From the NCBI RefSeq assembly GCF_003443895.1, contig NZ_QQOA01000055.1, positions 1 through 43,390 on the forward strand: a DNA stretch of 43,390 nucleotides, read 5' to 3'. The stretch comes from Paraburkholderia phosphatilytica. GTDB lineage: Bacteria > Pseudomonadota > Gammaproteobacteria > Burkholderiales > Burkholderiaceae. Made by a program: the position numbers and the translations under genes. A model generated the notes under the pieces. That model ran no database searches and had not been told where the DNA came from. It saw only the letters and a list, made by a program, of their open reading frames with translations. How positions within the stretch are numbered: position 1 is the stretch's first letter; every line of letters begins with the position of its first letter. Of the stretch, positions 24,169 to 32,083 are shown one piece after another.

Positions 24169-26188
24169 TCCCGCCGTGGCAGGCACGTCGCCTGACGTGC
24201 CGGGCGCGGTGTTGCCTGCGGGTCTGCCTGCGGGGCTGCCCGATCCGGCCGCACTTGCGCGCCTCGCCAGCGAGTTCTTCAGCGCGCCGCCGGGCCGCGC
24301 GGTCGCGCCGGATGTCGCCGCGGGCAGCGGCGCGGTGGGCGGCGTGCCGTCGGCGTTGCCTGCCGCGGCGCCGATTCTGGCGTCGGTCGGCAACCCCGCG
24401 CCGGCAGGTTCGCCGCTCGCGGGCCCGGGCGGCTTCGGCACTGGCGTGCCGGGCGCTTCGCTGCCGCAGGGCCGCGTGCCGGGCGGCAATCTCGCGCCGT
24501 CTGCGCCGACGCATATCCTGTCGCTCGGCAACCGCGCGCCGGCGCTTGCGCCGCATGCGGCCGCGCAGAACGGGCTGCCGGACAACGTGGTGACGATCGC
24601 GCCCGCGCTCGAGCCGCGCGTGGGCGGCGCCGCGCTCGGCGTGCGGACGTCCGGGCACGATGCGCGTGCGCAAGGCCGCGAGGCGGCGGTCCCGCCGTAC
24701 TATTTTCTGGCGGACACGCGTGGTCAGATGCCCGACACCGCGCCCGCGCTCTCGGTGCCCGGCGGCTTCGCGGGCAACGTGGCGGATCCGCGTTCGTTCG
24801 GGCTGCCAACGGAAGGCGATCTGCGCGAGCTGTTGCCGCTCCATCGCTTCACCCCCGACGGTGCCGGAGCTACGCCCGCGCGGCAGCGCTCGCTCTACGT
24901 GCTCGACGATGCCCGCGCCGCCGCCCATCCGCGCGAAGCGAAACGCGAGCCGTCGTTCGCGTCCGCGCATCCGCCGTTCGACATCAACGCGGTGCGGCGC
25001 GATTTCCCGATCCTCAGTGAGCGGGTGAACGGCAAGCCGCTGATCTGGTTCGACAACGCCGCGACGACGCACAAGCCGCAGGCCGTGATCGACCGGCTCG
25101 CGTATTTCTACGCGCACGAGAACTCGAACATCCATCGCGCGGCGCACGCACTGGCCGGGCGCGCGACGGACGCCTACGAACACGCGCGCGAGACGGTGCA
25201 GCGCTTCATCGGCGCATCGTCGCCGGACGAGATCGTGTTCGTGCGCGGCACCACGGAAGCGATCAACCTGATCGCGAATTCTTGGGGCGAGCAGAACGTG
25301 GGCGAAGGCGACGAGATCGTGGTGTCGCATCTCGAACATCATGCGAACATCGTGCCGTGGCAGCAGCTCGCGTCGCGAAAGGGCGCGAAGCTGCGCGTGA
25401 TTCCCGTCGACGATTCGGGCCAGGTGCTGCTCGACGAATACCGCAAGCTGCTGAACGACCGCACGAAGATCGTGGCGGTCACGCAGGTGTCGAACGCGCT
25501 CGGCACCGTCGTGCCGGTCGCGGACATCGTCGCGATCGCGCATCGCGCCGGCGCGAGGGCGCTCGTCGACGGCGCGCAGTCGGTGTCGCATATGCGGGTG
25601 GACGTGCAGTCGCTCGACGCGGATTTCTTCGTGTTCTCCGGACACAAGATATTCGGGCCGACCGGCATCGGCGTGGTCTACGGCAAGCGCGAGGTGCTCG
25701 ACGACATGCCGCCGTGGCAGGGCGGCGGCAATATGATCGCCGACGTGACCTTCGAGCGCACGGTGTTCCAGCCGCCGCCCAACCGTTTCGAAGCGGGCAC
25801 GGGCAACATCGCGGATGCGGTGGGTCTCGCCGCCGCGCTGGAGTACGTGATGCGCATCGGCATCGAAAACATCGCGCGCTACGAGCACGATCTGCTCGCG
25901 TATGCGACGAGCCTGCTCACGCCGGTTCCGGGCGTGCGGCCGGTCGGCACCGCGCGCGACAAGGCGAGCGTGCTGTCGTTCGTGCTGAAGGGCTACACGA
26001 CGGAAGAGGTGGGGCAGGCGCTGAACCAGGAAGGCATCGCGGTGCGCGCGGGACATCACTGCGCGCAGCCGATCCTGCGTCGCTTCGGACTCGAAGCGAC
26101 GGTGCGGCCGTCGCTCGCGTTCTACAACACGTGCGAGGAAGTCGATGTGTTTATCGACGTGATCCGGAGGCTCGCGGCGCGGCGCTAG
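24143..26188 (+). CDS. Encapsulated cysteine desulfurase (SufS-like) with N-terminal cargo-loading domain
   Basis: A 681-residue two-part protein. Residues 1 to about 277 are Pro/Ala/Gly-rich and look disordered, with short conserved-looking segments (DPAALARLASEFFSA near 36, PPYYFLAD near 185, VADPRSFGLPTEGDLRELL near 215). The rest is a type II cysteine desulfurase: WFDNAATTHKP, the PLP lysine in FSGHKIFGPTGIG, and the catalytic cysteine in RAGHHCAQP. It converts cysteine to alanine and a persulfide. In characterised family 2A systems the N-terminal region guides the enzyme into the shell. Starts at 24119, 24143 and 24149 are possible; all overlap the encapsulin gene. A strong terminator follows. 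Normal SufS enzymes are about 410 residues. Confidence 0.93.
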   Translation: MTMQTPTANPAVAGTSPDVPGAVLPAGLPAGLPDPAALARLASEFFSAPPGRAVAPDVAAGSGAVGGVPSALPAAAPILASVGNPAPAGSPLAGPGGFGTGVPGASLPQGRVPGGNLAPSAPTHILSLGNRAPALAPHAAAQNGLPDNVVTIAPALEPRVGGAALGVRTSGHDARAQGREAAVPPYYFLADTRGQMPDTAPALSVPGGFAGNVADPRSFGLPTEGDLRELLPLHRFTPDGAGATPARQRSLYVLDDARAAAHPREAKREPSFASAHPPFDINAVRRDFPILSERVNGKPLIWFDNAATTHKPQAVIDRLAYFYAHENSNIHRAAHALAGRATDAYEHARETVQRFIGASSPDEIVFVRGTTEAINLIANSWGEQNVGEGDEIVVSHLEHHANIVPWQQLASRKGAKLRVIPVDDSGQVLLDEYRKLLNDRTKIVAVTQVSNALGTVVPVADIVAIAHRAGARALVDGAQSVSHMRVDVQSLDADFFVFSGHKIFGPTGIGVVYGKREVLDDMPPWQGGGNMIADVTFERTVFQPPPNRFEAGTGNIADAVGLAAALEYVMRIGIENIARYEHDLLAYATSLLTPVPGVRPVGTARDKASVLSFVLKGYTTEEVGQALNQEGIAVRAGHHCAQPILRRFGLEATVRPSLAFYNTCEEVDVFIDVIRRLAARR

Positions 26189-26208
26189 GTTGAGATCGTG
26201 ATGCAAGG

Positions 26209-26252
26209 GGGGCGGCCGTGGCGTCAGTGATGCTGCGGCCGCCCCATTTTTT
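26209..26252 (+). terminator. Intrinsic terminator of the encapsulin operon
   Basis: GGGGCGGCCG (26209-26218) pairs perfectly with CGGCCGCCCC (26236-26245), followed by ATTTTTT. It lies 20 bp after the desulfurase stop and separates the encapsulin operon from hipBA. Confidence 0.88.
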
Positions 26253-26289
26253 ATGACGCGGCGGGTATCCAGATTTAATACCTTAAAAA

Positions 26290-26332
26290 ATAATATTCTT
26301 TCCTTTTTACATAAAAAAGGATGTAATATTAT
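26290..26332. promoter_or_regulatory. 43-bp hyphenated palindrome upstream of hipB
   Basis: Two 19-bp arms centred on 26311: ATAATATT-N3-TCCTTTTT (26290-26308), then ACATA, then AAAAAGGA-N3-AATATTAT (26314-26332); 16 of 19 positions pair. It also contains GGAT-N8-ATCC (26319-26334), close in form to the E. coli HipB operator half-sites TATCC-N8-GGATA. It ends 4 bp before the hipB ATG, so as RNA it would bury the 5-prime end of the message. Confidence 0.65.
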
Positions 26333-26336
26333 CCTC

Positions 26337-26825
26337 ATGGCTCAGAGAACCTCCGCGCTGCTCCCCGCTTCCGAACTGCGTCTGCGGCAGTTCGGCGAGC
26401 GCATTCGCCTTGCGCGCCGGCGTCGTCGTCTGACGGCGAAGCAGGTCGCCGAACGGGCAGGCATGACGCCCGTCACGCTTCGCAGCCTGGAGAATGGCGG
26501 CCCTGGCGTGACCATCGGCGCCTATCTTGCGGTGATGCAGGTTCTGGGTGTGGACGCGCAGTTCGATCTGCTGTTGAAGGACGATCCGCTAGGCAGGGAT
26601 CTGCAGGATGCCGAACTGATGCAACGCGCCCCGGCATCGAAGCAGGGGGCCGGCGCGGCGGCGTCGCGCCGTGTCGTACCGCGGTCGCGCAAGCCTCCCG
26701 AAGCCCGGCAGCCGCAGGAATCCGAATCCGCACAATGGGCGGCAGACAGCGACTTTGTCAGTACCGGTGACCTGAGTTCGCTGATCAAGGCTCCAAAGCC
26801 AAAGAAAAAGGCGGAACGCCGATGA
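26337..26825 (+). CDS. hipB: HipB-like antitoxin, XRE family
   Basis: A 162-residue protein with a Cro/CI helix-turn-helix at residues about 18-75 (LRQFGERIRLARRRRRLTAKQVAERAGMTPVTLRSLENGGPGVTI) and a long basic, Pro-rich C-terminal tail ending PKPKKKAERR. HipB proteins bind and silence the HipA kinase and repress the operon. The tail is longer than in E. coli HipB (88 residues). The ATG at 26337 is chosen as it follows the palindrome; an upstream extension from 26253 would begin inside the terminator. It overlaps hipA by ATGA. Confidence 0.87.
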   Translation: MAQRTSALLPASELRLRQFGERIRLARRRRRLTAKQVAERAGMTPVTLRSLENGGPGVTIGAYLAVMQVLGVDAQFDLLLKDDPLGRDLQDAELMQRAPASKQGAGAAASRRVVPRSRKPPEARQPQESESAQWAADSDFVSTGDLSSLIKAPKPKKKAERR

Positions 26826-28102
26826 GCGCGGAGCGCATCGCCGTCTACGCCGACTGGGCGCATCTTCGGCAGCCCGCAAGGCTAGGGTGGCTGCACGCGC
26901 GTCGCGTGGCCGCGCGCGAAATCTTCGAGTTCGAATTCGATGGCCTCGTGCTCGCGCGTGCCGACATGGCCGGACTCAAGCTCGATCCACGGCTGGGATG
27001 GTTTGCGGGACGACAGTATCCGCCGGCGGGACAGGAGACGTTCGGCGCATTCGCCGACGCAAGCCCGGACCGCTGGGGGCGGGTGCTGATGCGTCGTCGC
27101 CTCGAACGGGCACAGCGTGCCGGGCGGGTCGACCCGAAGGCGCGGCTTTACGAATCGGACTATCTGCTCGGCGTTCACGACGCATACCGGGCCGGTGCAT
27201 TGCGCTTCCGGGTGGATGACGAAGGCCCGTTTCTGGACGATCAGCACGATCTGGCCGATCCACCGTTCGTGCAGTTGCGCGCGCTCGAGGCTGCGAGTCT
27301 CGCGCTGGAGCGCGACGAGAACAACACGGCGAGCGAAGCCGACGAATGGTTGCGCATGCTGATCGCTCCTGGCGGCTCCCTCGGTGGAGCGAGGCCCAAG
27401 GCCAGCGTGGTGGATCCGGCGGGACACCTGTGGATTGCCAAGTTCCCAAGCGTGCGGGATGACGTCGACATGGGGGCGTGGGAGATGGTTGTCTACACGC
27501 TGGCGAAGACGTGCGGGCTCTCGGTGCCGGATGCGCTGGTACGCCGGTTCGGAAGCGCGCACCATACCTTCCTCGTCAAGCGCTTCGATCGTACAGCCGA
27601 CGGTCTTCGTCGACACTACGCGTCCGCGATGAACCTGACTGGCCACCGCGACGGCGACGATGCGTCGACGGGTGTGAGCTACCTGGAAATCGCCCAGGTG
27701 CTGATGACGGACGGCGCAACGACCGATGCGCATCTGAAAGAGTTATGGTCGCGCATCGTGTTCAATCTGCTCGTGTCCAATACCGACGACCATCTCCGCA
27801 ATCACGGTTTCCTGCTGGAACCGGGCCGCGGATGGGCGCTGTCGCCGGCGTTCGACATGAATCCAGTCCCGCATGCGCACGGGCTCAAGCTCAACATCAG
27901 CGAGACGGACAACGACATGGACCTGGAGCTGGCAAGGTCCGTCGCGCCGTACTTCCGGGTGTCCGTCGCACAGGCCGGCGACATCATCTCGAACCAGTGT
28001 CAGGTCGTGTCGCAGTGGCCCACGCTCGCGAACGCTCTGGCGATTCCCGCCAGGGAACAACAGCAGATGGAAGGTGCGTTCCGCCTTGCAACGGATTCGT
28101 GA
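26822..28102 (+). CDS. hipA: HipA family serine/threonine kinase toxin
   Basis: A 426-residue HipA-fold kinase. The N-terminal subdomain (VYADWAHLRQPARLGWLHARR) is followed by the P-loop-like GGSLGGARPKASV, the catalytic loop NLLVSNTDDHLRNHGFLLE with the catalytic aspartate, and the metal site SPAFDMNP. All kinase elements are present, so it is probably active. HipA of E. coli phosphorylates glutamyl-tRNA synthetase and drives persistence; the substrate here is unknown. It is translationally coupled to hipB. trpS lies convergent 43 bp away, a position that is probably accidental. Confidence 0.93.
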   Translation: MSAERIAVYADWAHLRQPARLGWLHARRVAAREIFEFEFDGLVLARADMAGLKLDPRLGWFAGRQYPPAGQETFGAFADASPDRWGRVLMRRRLERAQRAGRVDPKARLYESDYLLGVHDAYRAGALRFRVDDEGPFLDDQHDLADPPFVQLRALEAASLALERDENNTASEADEWLRMLIAPGGSLGGARPKASVVDPAGHLWIAKFPSVRDDVDMGAWEMVVYTLAKTCGLSVPDALVRRFGSAHHTFLVKRFDRTADGLRRHYASAMNLTGHRDGDDASTGVSYLEIAQVLMTDGATTDAHLKELWSRIVFNLLVSNTDDHLRNHGFLLEPGRGWALSPAFDMNPVPHAHGLKLNISETDNDMDLELARSVAPYFRVSVAQAGDIISNQCQVVSQWPTLANALAIPAREQQQMEGAFRLATDS

Positions 28103-28118
28103 CTGAACGCCGGTTCGC

Positions 28119-28143
28119 GATCGGGATCGTTGTACGCCCGATC
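28119..28143. terminator. Possible bidirectional hairpin between hipA and trpS
   Basis: GATCGGG (28119-28125) pairs with CCCGATC (28137-28143) in the 43-bp convergent gap. There is no T tract on either side, so it is a weak candidate. Confidence 0.35.
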
Positions 28144-28145
28144 CA

Positions 28146-29165
28146 TCACCCCTCGAAATACACCAGGCCCATCGCGCGCCTGACCTCGGCCACCGTCGCG
28201 CCCGCCACTTCCCGCGCGCGCATCGTGCCTTGCCGCAGCACGTTCAGCACTTCGCCGCGGTCGTTTTCCAGTTCGCGGCGACGCGCGCGGATCGGCTCGA
28301 TGATCGCCTGCAGCTGTTCGTCCAGCACGCGTTTGACGACGCTGTCGCCGAGGCCGCCGCGGCGGTAGTGCGCCTTGAGTTCGTTCACCTTGTCCACATC
28401 CGGCTCGAACGCGTCGAGGAACGCGAACACCACGTTGCCTTCCACCTGGCCCGGGTCGCTCACGCGCAGATGGTTCGGGTCGGTGTACATGTCCTTCACT
28501 GCCTTCGTGATCTCGTCCGGCGTCGCGCCGAGCGCGATCGCGTTGCCGAGCGACTTGCTCATCTTCGCGCGGCCGTCGATGCCGGGCAGACGCGTGACCT
28601 GCGACAGCACGGCCTCGCATTCCACCAGCACCGTCGCTTCGACCGTGTTGTTGAAGCGGCGCACGAGCTCGTTGGTCTGTTCGATCATCGGCAGCTGGTC
28701 GTCGCCGACCGGAACGTGCGTTGCCTTGAACGCGGTGATGTCGGCGGTCTGGCTCACCGGATAGGTCAGAAAGCCGGCCGGAATGTCGCGCTCGAAACCG
28801 CGCAGCCGGATCTCTTCCTTGATGGTGGGATTGCGTTCGAGGCGCGCCACCGTGACGAGGTTCAGCAGGTATTGCGACAGCTCGGCGAGCTCGGGCACCT
28901 GCGACTGGATGAAGATGGTGGACTTCGAAGGGTCGATGCCCACGGCGAGATAGTCGATCGCGACTTCGATCACGTTCGACGTGACGCGCTGGTGGCGCCC
29001 CACGTTGTCGGTCAGCGCCTGGGTGTCGGCAAGCAGCAGGAACTGCCGCGCTTCATGTTGCAGCTGGACCCGGGTGCGCAGCGAGCCGATGTAGTGGCCG
29101 AGATGCAGCGGACCTGTCGTGCGGTCGCCGGTGAGGATGGTGCGGGGTTTCGCTTGTGTATTCAT
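28146..29165 (-). CDS. trpS: Tryptophanyl-tRNA synthetase
   Basis: A 339-residue class I aminoacyl-tRNA synthetase that charges tRNA-Trp. The HIGH-like motif is GPLHLGHYIG near residue 18, and the KMSKS loop is AKMSKSLGN near residue 200. The Trp-binding region TADITAFKATHVPVGDDQ is intact. Length and order match the bacterial short TrpRS. Downstream on the opposite strand is hipA; upstream, co-directional, is cheW. Confidence 0.96.
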   Translation of the reverse strand: MNTQAKPRTILTGDRTTGPLHLGHYIGSLRTRVQLQHEARQFLLLADTQALTDNVGRHQRVTSNVIEVAIDYLAVGIDPSKSTIFIQSQVPELAELSQYLLNLVTVARLERNPTIKEEIRLRGFERDIPAGFLTYPVSQTADITAFKATHVPVGDDQLPMIEQTNELVRRFNNTVEATVLVECEAVLSQVTRLPGIDGRAKMSKSLGNAIALGATPDEITKAVKDMYTDPNHLRVSDPGQVEGNVVFAFLDAFEPDVDKVNELKAHYRRGGLGDSVVKRVLDEQLQAIIEPIRARRRELENDRGEVLNVLRQGTMRAREVAGATVAEVRRAMGLVYFEG

Positions 29166-29219
29166 CGCGCCAGTATAGCGGGCCGCGCGCGGCAGACTCG
29201 CCGGACCGGGCCGCGGAAC

Positions 29220-29735
29220 TCACTCGGTTCCGCCCGCCGCGATCAGGCCGAGCTGCTGGATGTCGTCGTCGGAGAACACCTTCTCGATGTCGAGCACGAT
29301 GATCATGCGTTCGTCGCGCGTCGCGACGCCCACGATGTGCGCGGTGAGTTCCGACGAACCGAACTGCGGCGCGGGCATGATGTCGTCCGCTGCGATCTCG
29401 ATCACATCCGACACCGCGTCGACCACGAGCCCGATCGTGCGATCGAGAATGCTGAGCACGATCACGATGGTCTGTTCGTTGTAGGTCGGGTTCGCGTGGC
29501 CGAAGCGGATGCGCAGGTCGAGGATCGGCACGATCGTGCCGCGCAGGTTCACGATGCCCTTGATGTGCGCCGGTGCGTTGGCGATGTGCGTGACGTTGCC
29601 GTAGCCCCGGATTTCCTGCACGCAGAGAATGTCGATCGCGTAATGTTCCGCGCCGAGCGCGAACGCCAGGTACTCGTGCGAACGGCCGCGGGCCGCTCTG
29701 CGCGCGGTGTTCCGGGACTGCTGGGTGTTGGTCAT
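29220..29735 (-). CDS. cheW: CheW-like chemotaxis coupling protein
   Basis: A 171-residue CheW-domain protein: YLAFALGAEHYAIDILCVQEIRG, then the conserved HIKGIVNLRGTIVPILDLR, and DRTIGLVVDAVSDV. CheW bridges chemoreceptors and CheA. No cheA or receptor gene is in the window, so this is a detached copy. It is 131 bp downstream of the histidine kinase gene on the same strand. Its N-terminal 20 residues are basic and not part of the domain. Confidence 0.92.
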   Translation of the reverse strand: MTNTQQSRNTARRAARGRSHEYLAFALGAEHYAIDILCVQEIRGYGNVTHIANAPAHIKGIVNLRGTIVPILDLRIRFGHANPTYNEQTIVIVLSILDRTIGLVVDAVSDVIEIAADDIMPAPQFGSSELTAHIVGVATRDERMIIVLDIEKVFSDDDIQQLGLIAAGGTE

Positions 29736-29866
29736 GGTCGTCGTTGTTGTAGGGGTTCGCGAGCGCGACCCGTCTCCACGCGTCGCGGCTTGCGCGATTG
29801 TAGCGGGTTGCCTGGGGCGCGCGTATTTCAGCCGTATTTCCGCGTATTGAACGCGGTTTCGACCCT

Positions 29867-31201
29867 TCAGGCCGAACCGCGGTCGCCGGGCGCGACGGGA
29901 ATGCGCGCCCGCACGACGGTGCCGCGCCGCGGCGTGCTGGTGATTACGGCTTCGCCGCCGGCTGCCAGCGCGCGTTCGCGCATGCCGACGAGACCGAACG
30001 CATTCGGCTTGCGGACGTTCTGCACGTCGAAGCCGGTGCCGTTGTCCTTGATTTCGATGACGAGCGCATCCGGCTCGCGGCGAAACGTGACGTTGATGCG
30101 GGTGGCCTTCGAGTGCGTCGCGGCGTTCGTCAGCGACTCCTGCGCGATGCGGAAGATCGCGACGGCCTGCTCGGCGGTCATCTCGGCTTCAATCTGGTCG
30201 ACCTTCAGCTGGCAGCGGATGCCGGTGTGCCGCGTGAAGCGCGACGTCAGCCATTCGAGCGCCGGAATCAGGCCCATGTCGAGGATGGTCGGCCGCAGCG
30301 ACGCGGACACGTCGCGGGTGCTCTGGATCAGCGTGTCGACGAGCGTGAGCATGGTGTCCGCCACTTCGTGCATGCGCACTTCGTTCTTGCCCGACAGCAT
30401 GTGCAGCATGTTGACGTTCATCCGCAGCCCGACCAGCTGCTGGCCGAGTTCGTCGTGCAGCTCGCGGGCAATGCGGTGGCGTTCTTCCTCGAGATCGGAT
30501 TCGCGCCGGTTCGCGAGCGCGCGCAATGCCTGCTCCATCTGCCGGTGCGCGGAGATGTCCTGGCCGATCACGAGCGCGCTCACCACGTGTCCCGCCGGGC
30601 AGAATTCCGGAACGATGCGGACCGCGATCCAGTTCGCGCCGCCATCGGTTTCGGGGCTGAGTTCGAACTCGGCGGACGCGCCCGAGGCCAGCACCTCGCG
30701 CACGTTGGCCGCGAGGCGCGTGCTGTCCGCGGCCGAAAGCGCCGGGCGCACGAGCGGCGCGGTGCCGGCGGAATCGGCGGCGGTGTTTGCCGCGAGCTGC
30801 TCGTACGCCGCGCTCAGATAGGTGGGCCGGCAGGCCAGGTCGTAGCGGATGATTGAAACGGGCAGGTTCTCCGCGAGCGTGCGCCATTGGCGCTCGCTTG
30901 CGTCGGGATCGATCGCGGCGGGATGCGCGACCAGCAGCACCGGCACGCCGGCGAGCTTCGCGTCGGCCTCGAAGTCGCGACGCACGCCGTCGCAGTCGAG
31001 CCCAATGTCGGTGGCGTCGATCATCACGAGGTCGGGCCGCGCGGCGTGCGCGTGCTGTAGCGCCGACGCACGGTCCGGCGCGTGCCGGATGCCGAGGCCC
31101 AGTTGCTGCAGAAGTTCGACCGTCGAGACAGATTGCCCCGCGCCGGCGCCGACGAAGAGTATCTTCCGGCTCCGCGAGCGGGCGGAGGAGGTTGCCGCCA
31201 T
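29867..31201 (-). CDS. Histidine kinase (NarX/HisKA_3 type) with pseudo-receiver and PAS domains
   Basis: A 444-residue soluble kinase. Residues about 10-100 look like a receiver fold, but the acidic pair after the first strand is replaced (ILFVGAG) and the conserved late lysine is not evident, so it is probably a pseudo-receiver. A PAS domain follows (RTLAENLPVSIIRYDLACRPTYLS...), then the H-box ARELHDELGQQLVGLR of the HisKA_3 family and the ATPase region (NAFGLVGMRERALAAGG). No membrane span is seen, so it senses in the cytosol. No response regulator is adjacent. The start at 31201 is uncertain: an ATG at 31255 in frame adds 18 residues, and neither has a clear ribosome-binding site. Confidence 0.87.
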   Translation of the reverse strand: MAATSSARSRSRKILFVGAGAGQSVSTVELLQQLGLGIRHAPDRASALQHAHAARPDLVMIDATDIGLDCDGVRRDFEADAKLAGVPVLLVAHPAAIDPDASERQWRTLAENLPVSIIRYDLACRPTYLSAAYEQLAANTAADSAGTAPLVRPALSAADSTRLAANVREVLASGASAEFELSPETDGGANWIAVRIVPEFCPAGHVVSALVIGQDISAHRQMEQALRALANRRESDLEEERHRIARELHDELGQQLVGLRMNVNMLHMLSGKNEVRMHEVADTMLTLVDTLIQSTRDVSASLRPTILDMGLIPALEWLTSRFTRHTGIRCQLKVDQIEAEMTAEQAVAIFRIAQESLTNAATHSKATRINVTFRREPDALVIEIKDNGTGFDVQNVRKPNAFGLVGMRERALAAGGEAVITSTPRRGTVVRARIPVAPGDRGSA

Positions 31202-31404
31202 GTGCTGATAGGTGTCGTCGTTGCGTCGCGCGTGCCCGGAACGGGCGTTGCGCATCAAACGTCAGACTAAGGCAAGCGCGGCACGACCGGCGCAGTCGCC
31301 TTGTCAGGATCGACTGAAAATCGCGTAGGGCATTTCAGATATTGCTCTGGAGGCCTGATCGGATCGCAAGGACCGCGGCAGGATCCGGTCAGCGGCCGAC
31401 CGAC

Positions 31405-31433
31405 TTGACTTGAGTGCGGGCGATCGGGGTAAT
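31405..31433 (+). promoter_or_regulatory. Sigma-70-like promoter for the gene at 31544
   Basis: TTGACT (31405-31410) and GGTAAT (31428-31433) with a 17-bp spacer, in the 342-bp divergent gap between the histidine kinase and the membrane protein gene. Nothing else in that gap is recognisable. Confidence 0.45.
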
Positions 31434-31543
31434 CTGAGTCCGCAGTCGGTCCGCAATCCGTTTGTGACCACAGCAAGACAGAGCGGGCACGCCGTGTGCT
31501 CCTTCGCTGTGTTCACGTTCTCGGTGCAAAAAACAGGAGCGCC

Positions 31544-32044
31544 ATGCACGCATCCAGCAGGCATCATCCCGGCGGCGGGTCCGGCGCCGCTGGCCGGCGC
31601 GCCGCCGATGCGTCGTCGCGCCGTCAACCCGCAAGCCTCGCGCCGCAGCGCGGCAGGCGGTTCAGCATGCTCGTCGGTTCGCTCATGACGATGGCGGCGA
31701 TCGGCATGATCGTCGCGAGCGCGTACGACCGTCTCGCCACGCATAATCTGAACATCGGGCAGTCGATGCGGGCGGTGGTGCCTGCAATCCTTTCACACAG
31801 CGCCGATACGGCCGCGTTGTCCGTACCGGCATCCGCTGCCGCCGTGGCGTCGTCCGCACCCGCCGCGTCGGGCGCGCAGGCGCAGTCCCAGATACAGGCA
31901 CAGGCGAGCGCGGACGACCGGCGCAATACCGCGGTCATCAACAGCCTCGCGCGGCATCGTCCGCCCGCGTCCGCCGTGCCGCTGCGCGGCCGCCATCTGG
32001 CGCGCGAATCGGGTAGCGCGCCTTCGGTGTACGGTCATCACTGA
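31544..32044 (+). CDS. Hypothetical single-span membrane protein
   Basis: A 166-residue protein with a basic, Ser/Gly-rich N-terminus, one transmembrane helix (MLVGSLMTMAAIGMIVASAY at about 42-61) and an Ala/Ser/Gln-rich tail likely in the periplasm. CAGGAG (31534-31538) precedes the ATG at 31544. No family is recognised. It is followed 39 bp later by the alcohol dehydrogenase gene and may share its transcript. Confidence 0.6.
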   Translation: MHASSRHHPGGGSGAAGRRAADASSRRQPASLAPQRGRRFSMLVGSLMTMAAIGMIVASAYDRLATHNLNIGQSMRAVVPAILSHSADTAALSVPASAAAVASSAPAASGAQAQSQIQAQASADDRRNTAVINSLARHRPPASAVPLRGRHLARESGSAPSVYGHH

Positions 32045-32083
32045 GGGCGATGCAGCGACGCGGCAAGCCTCGAAGGAGGTGCC

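Noticed and set aside
24035..26338. Antisense open frame of 767 codons under the cysteine desulfurase
   Set aside because: Low-complexity Arg/His-rich translation with no domain; the sense frame is a clear SufS-type enzyme.
28230..30821. Plus-strand open frame of 863 codons across trpS, cheW and the kinase
   Set aside because: It crosses three well-supported genes on the other strand and translates to His/Arg/Val-rich sequence without motifs.
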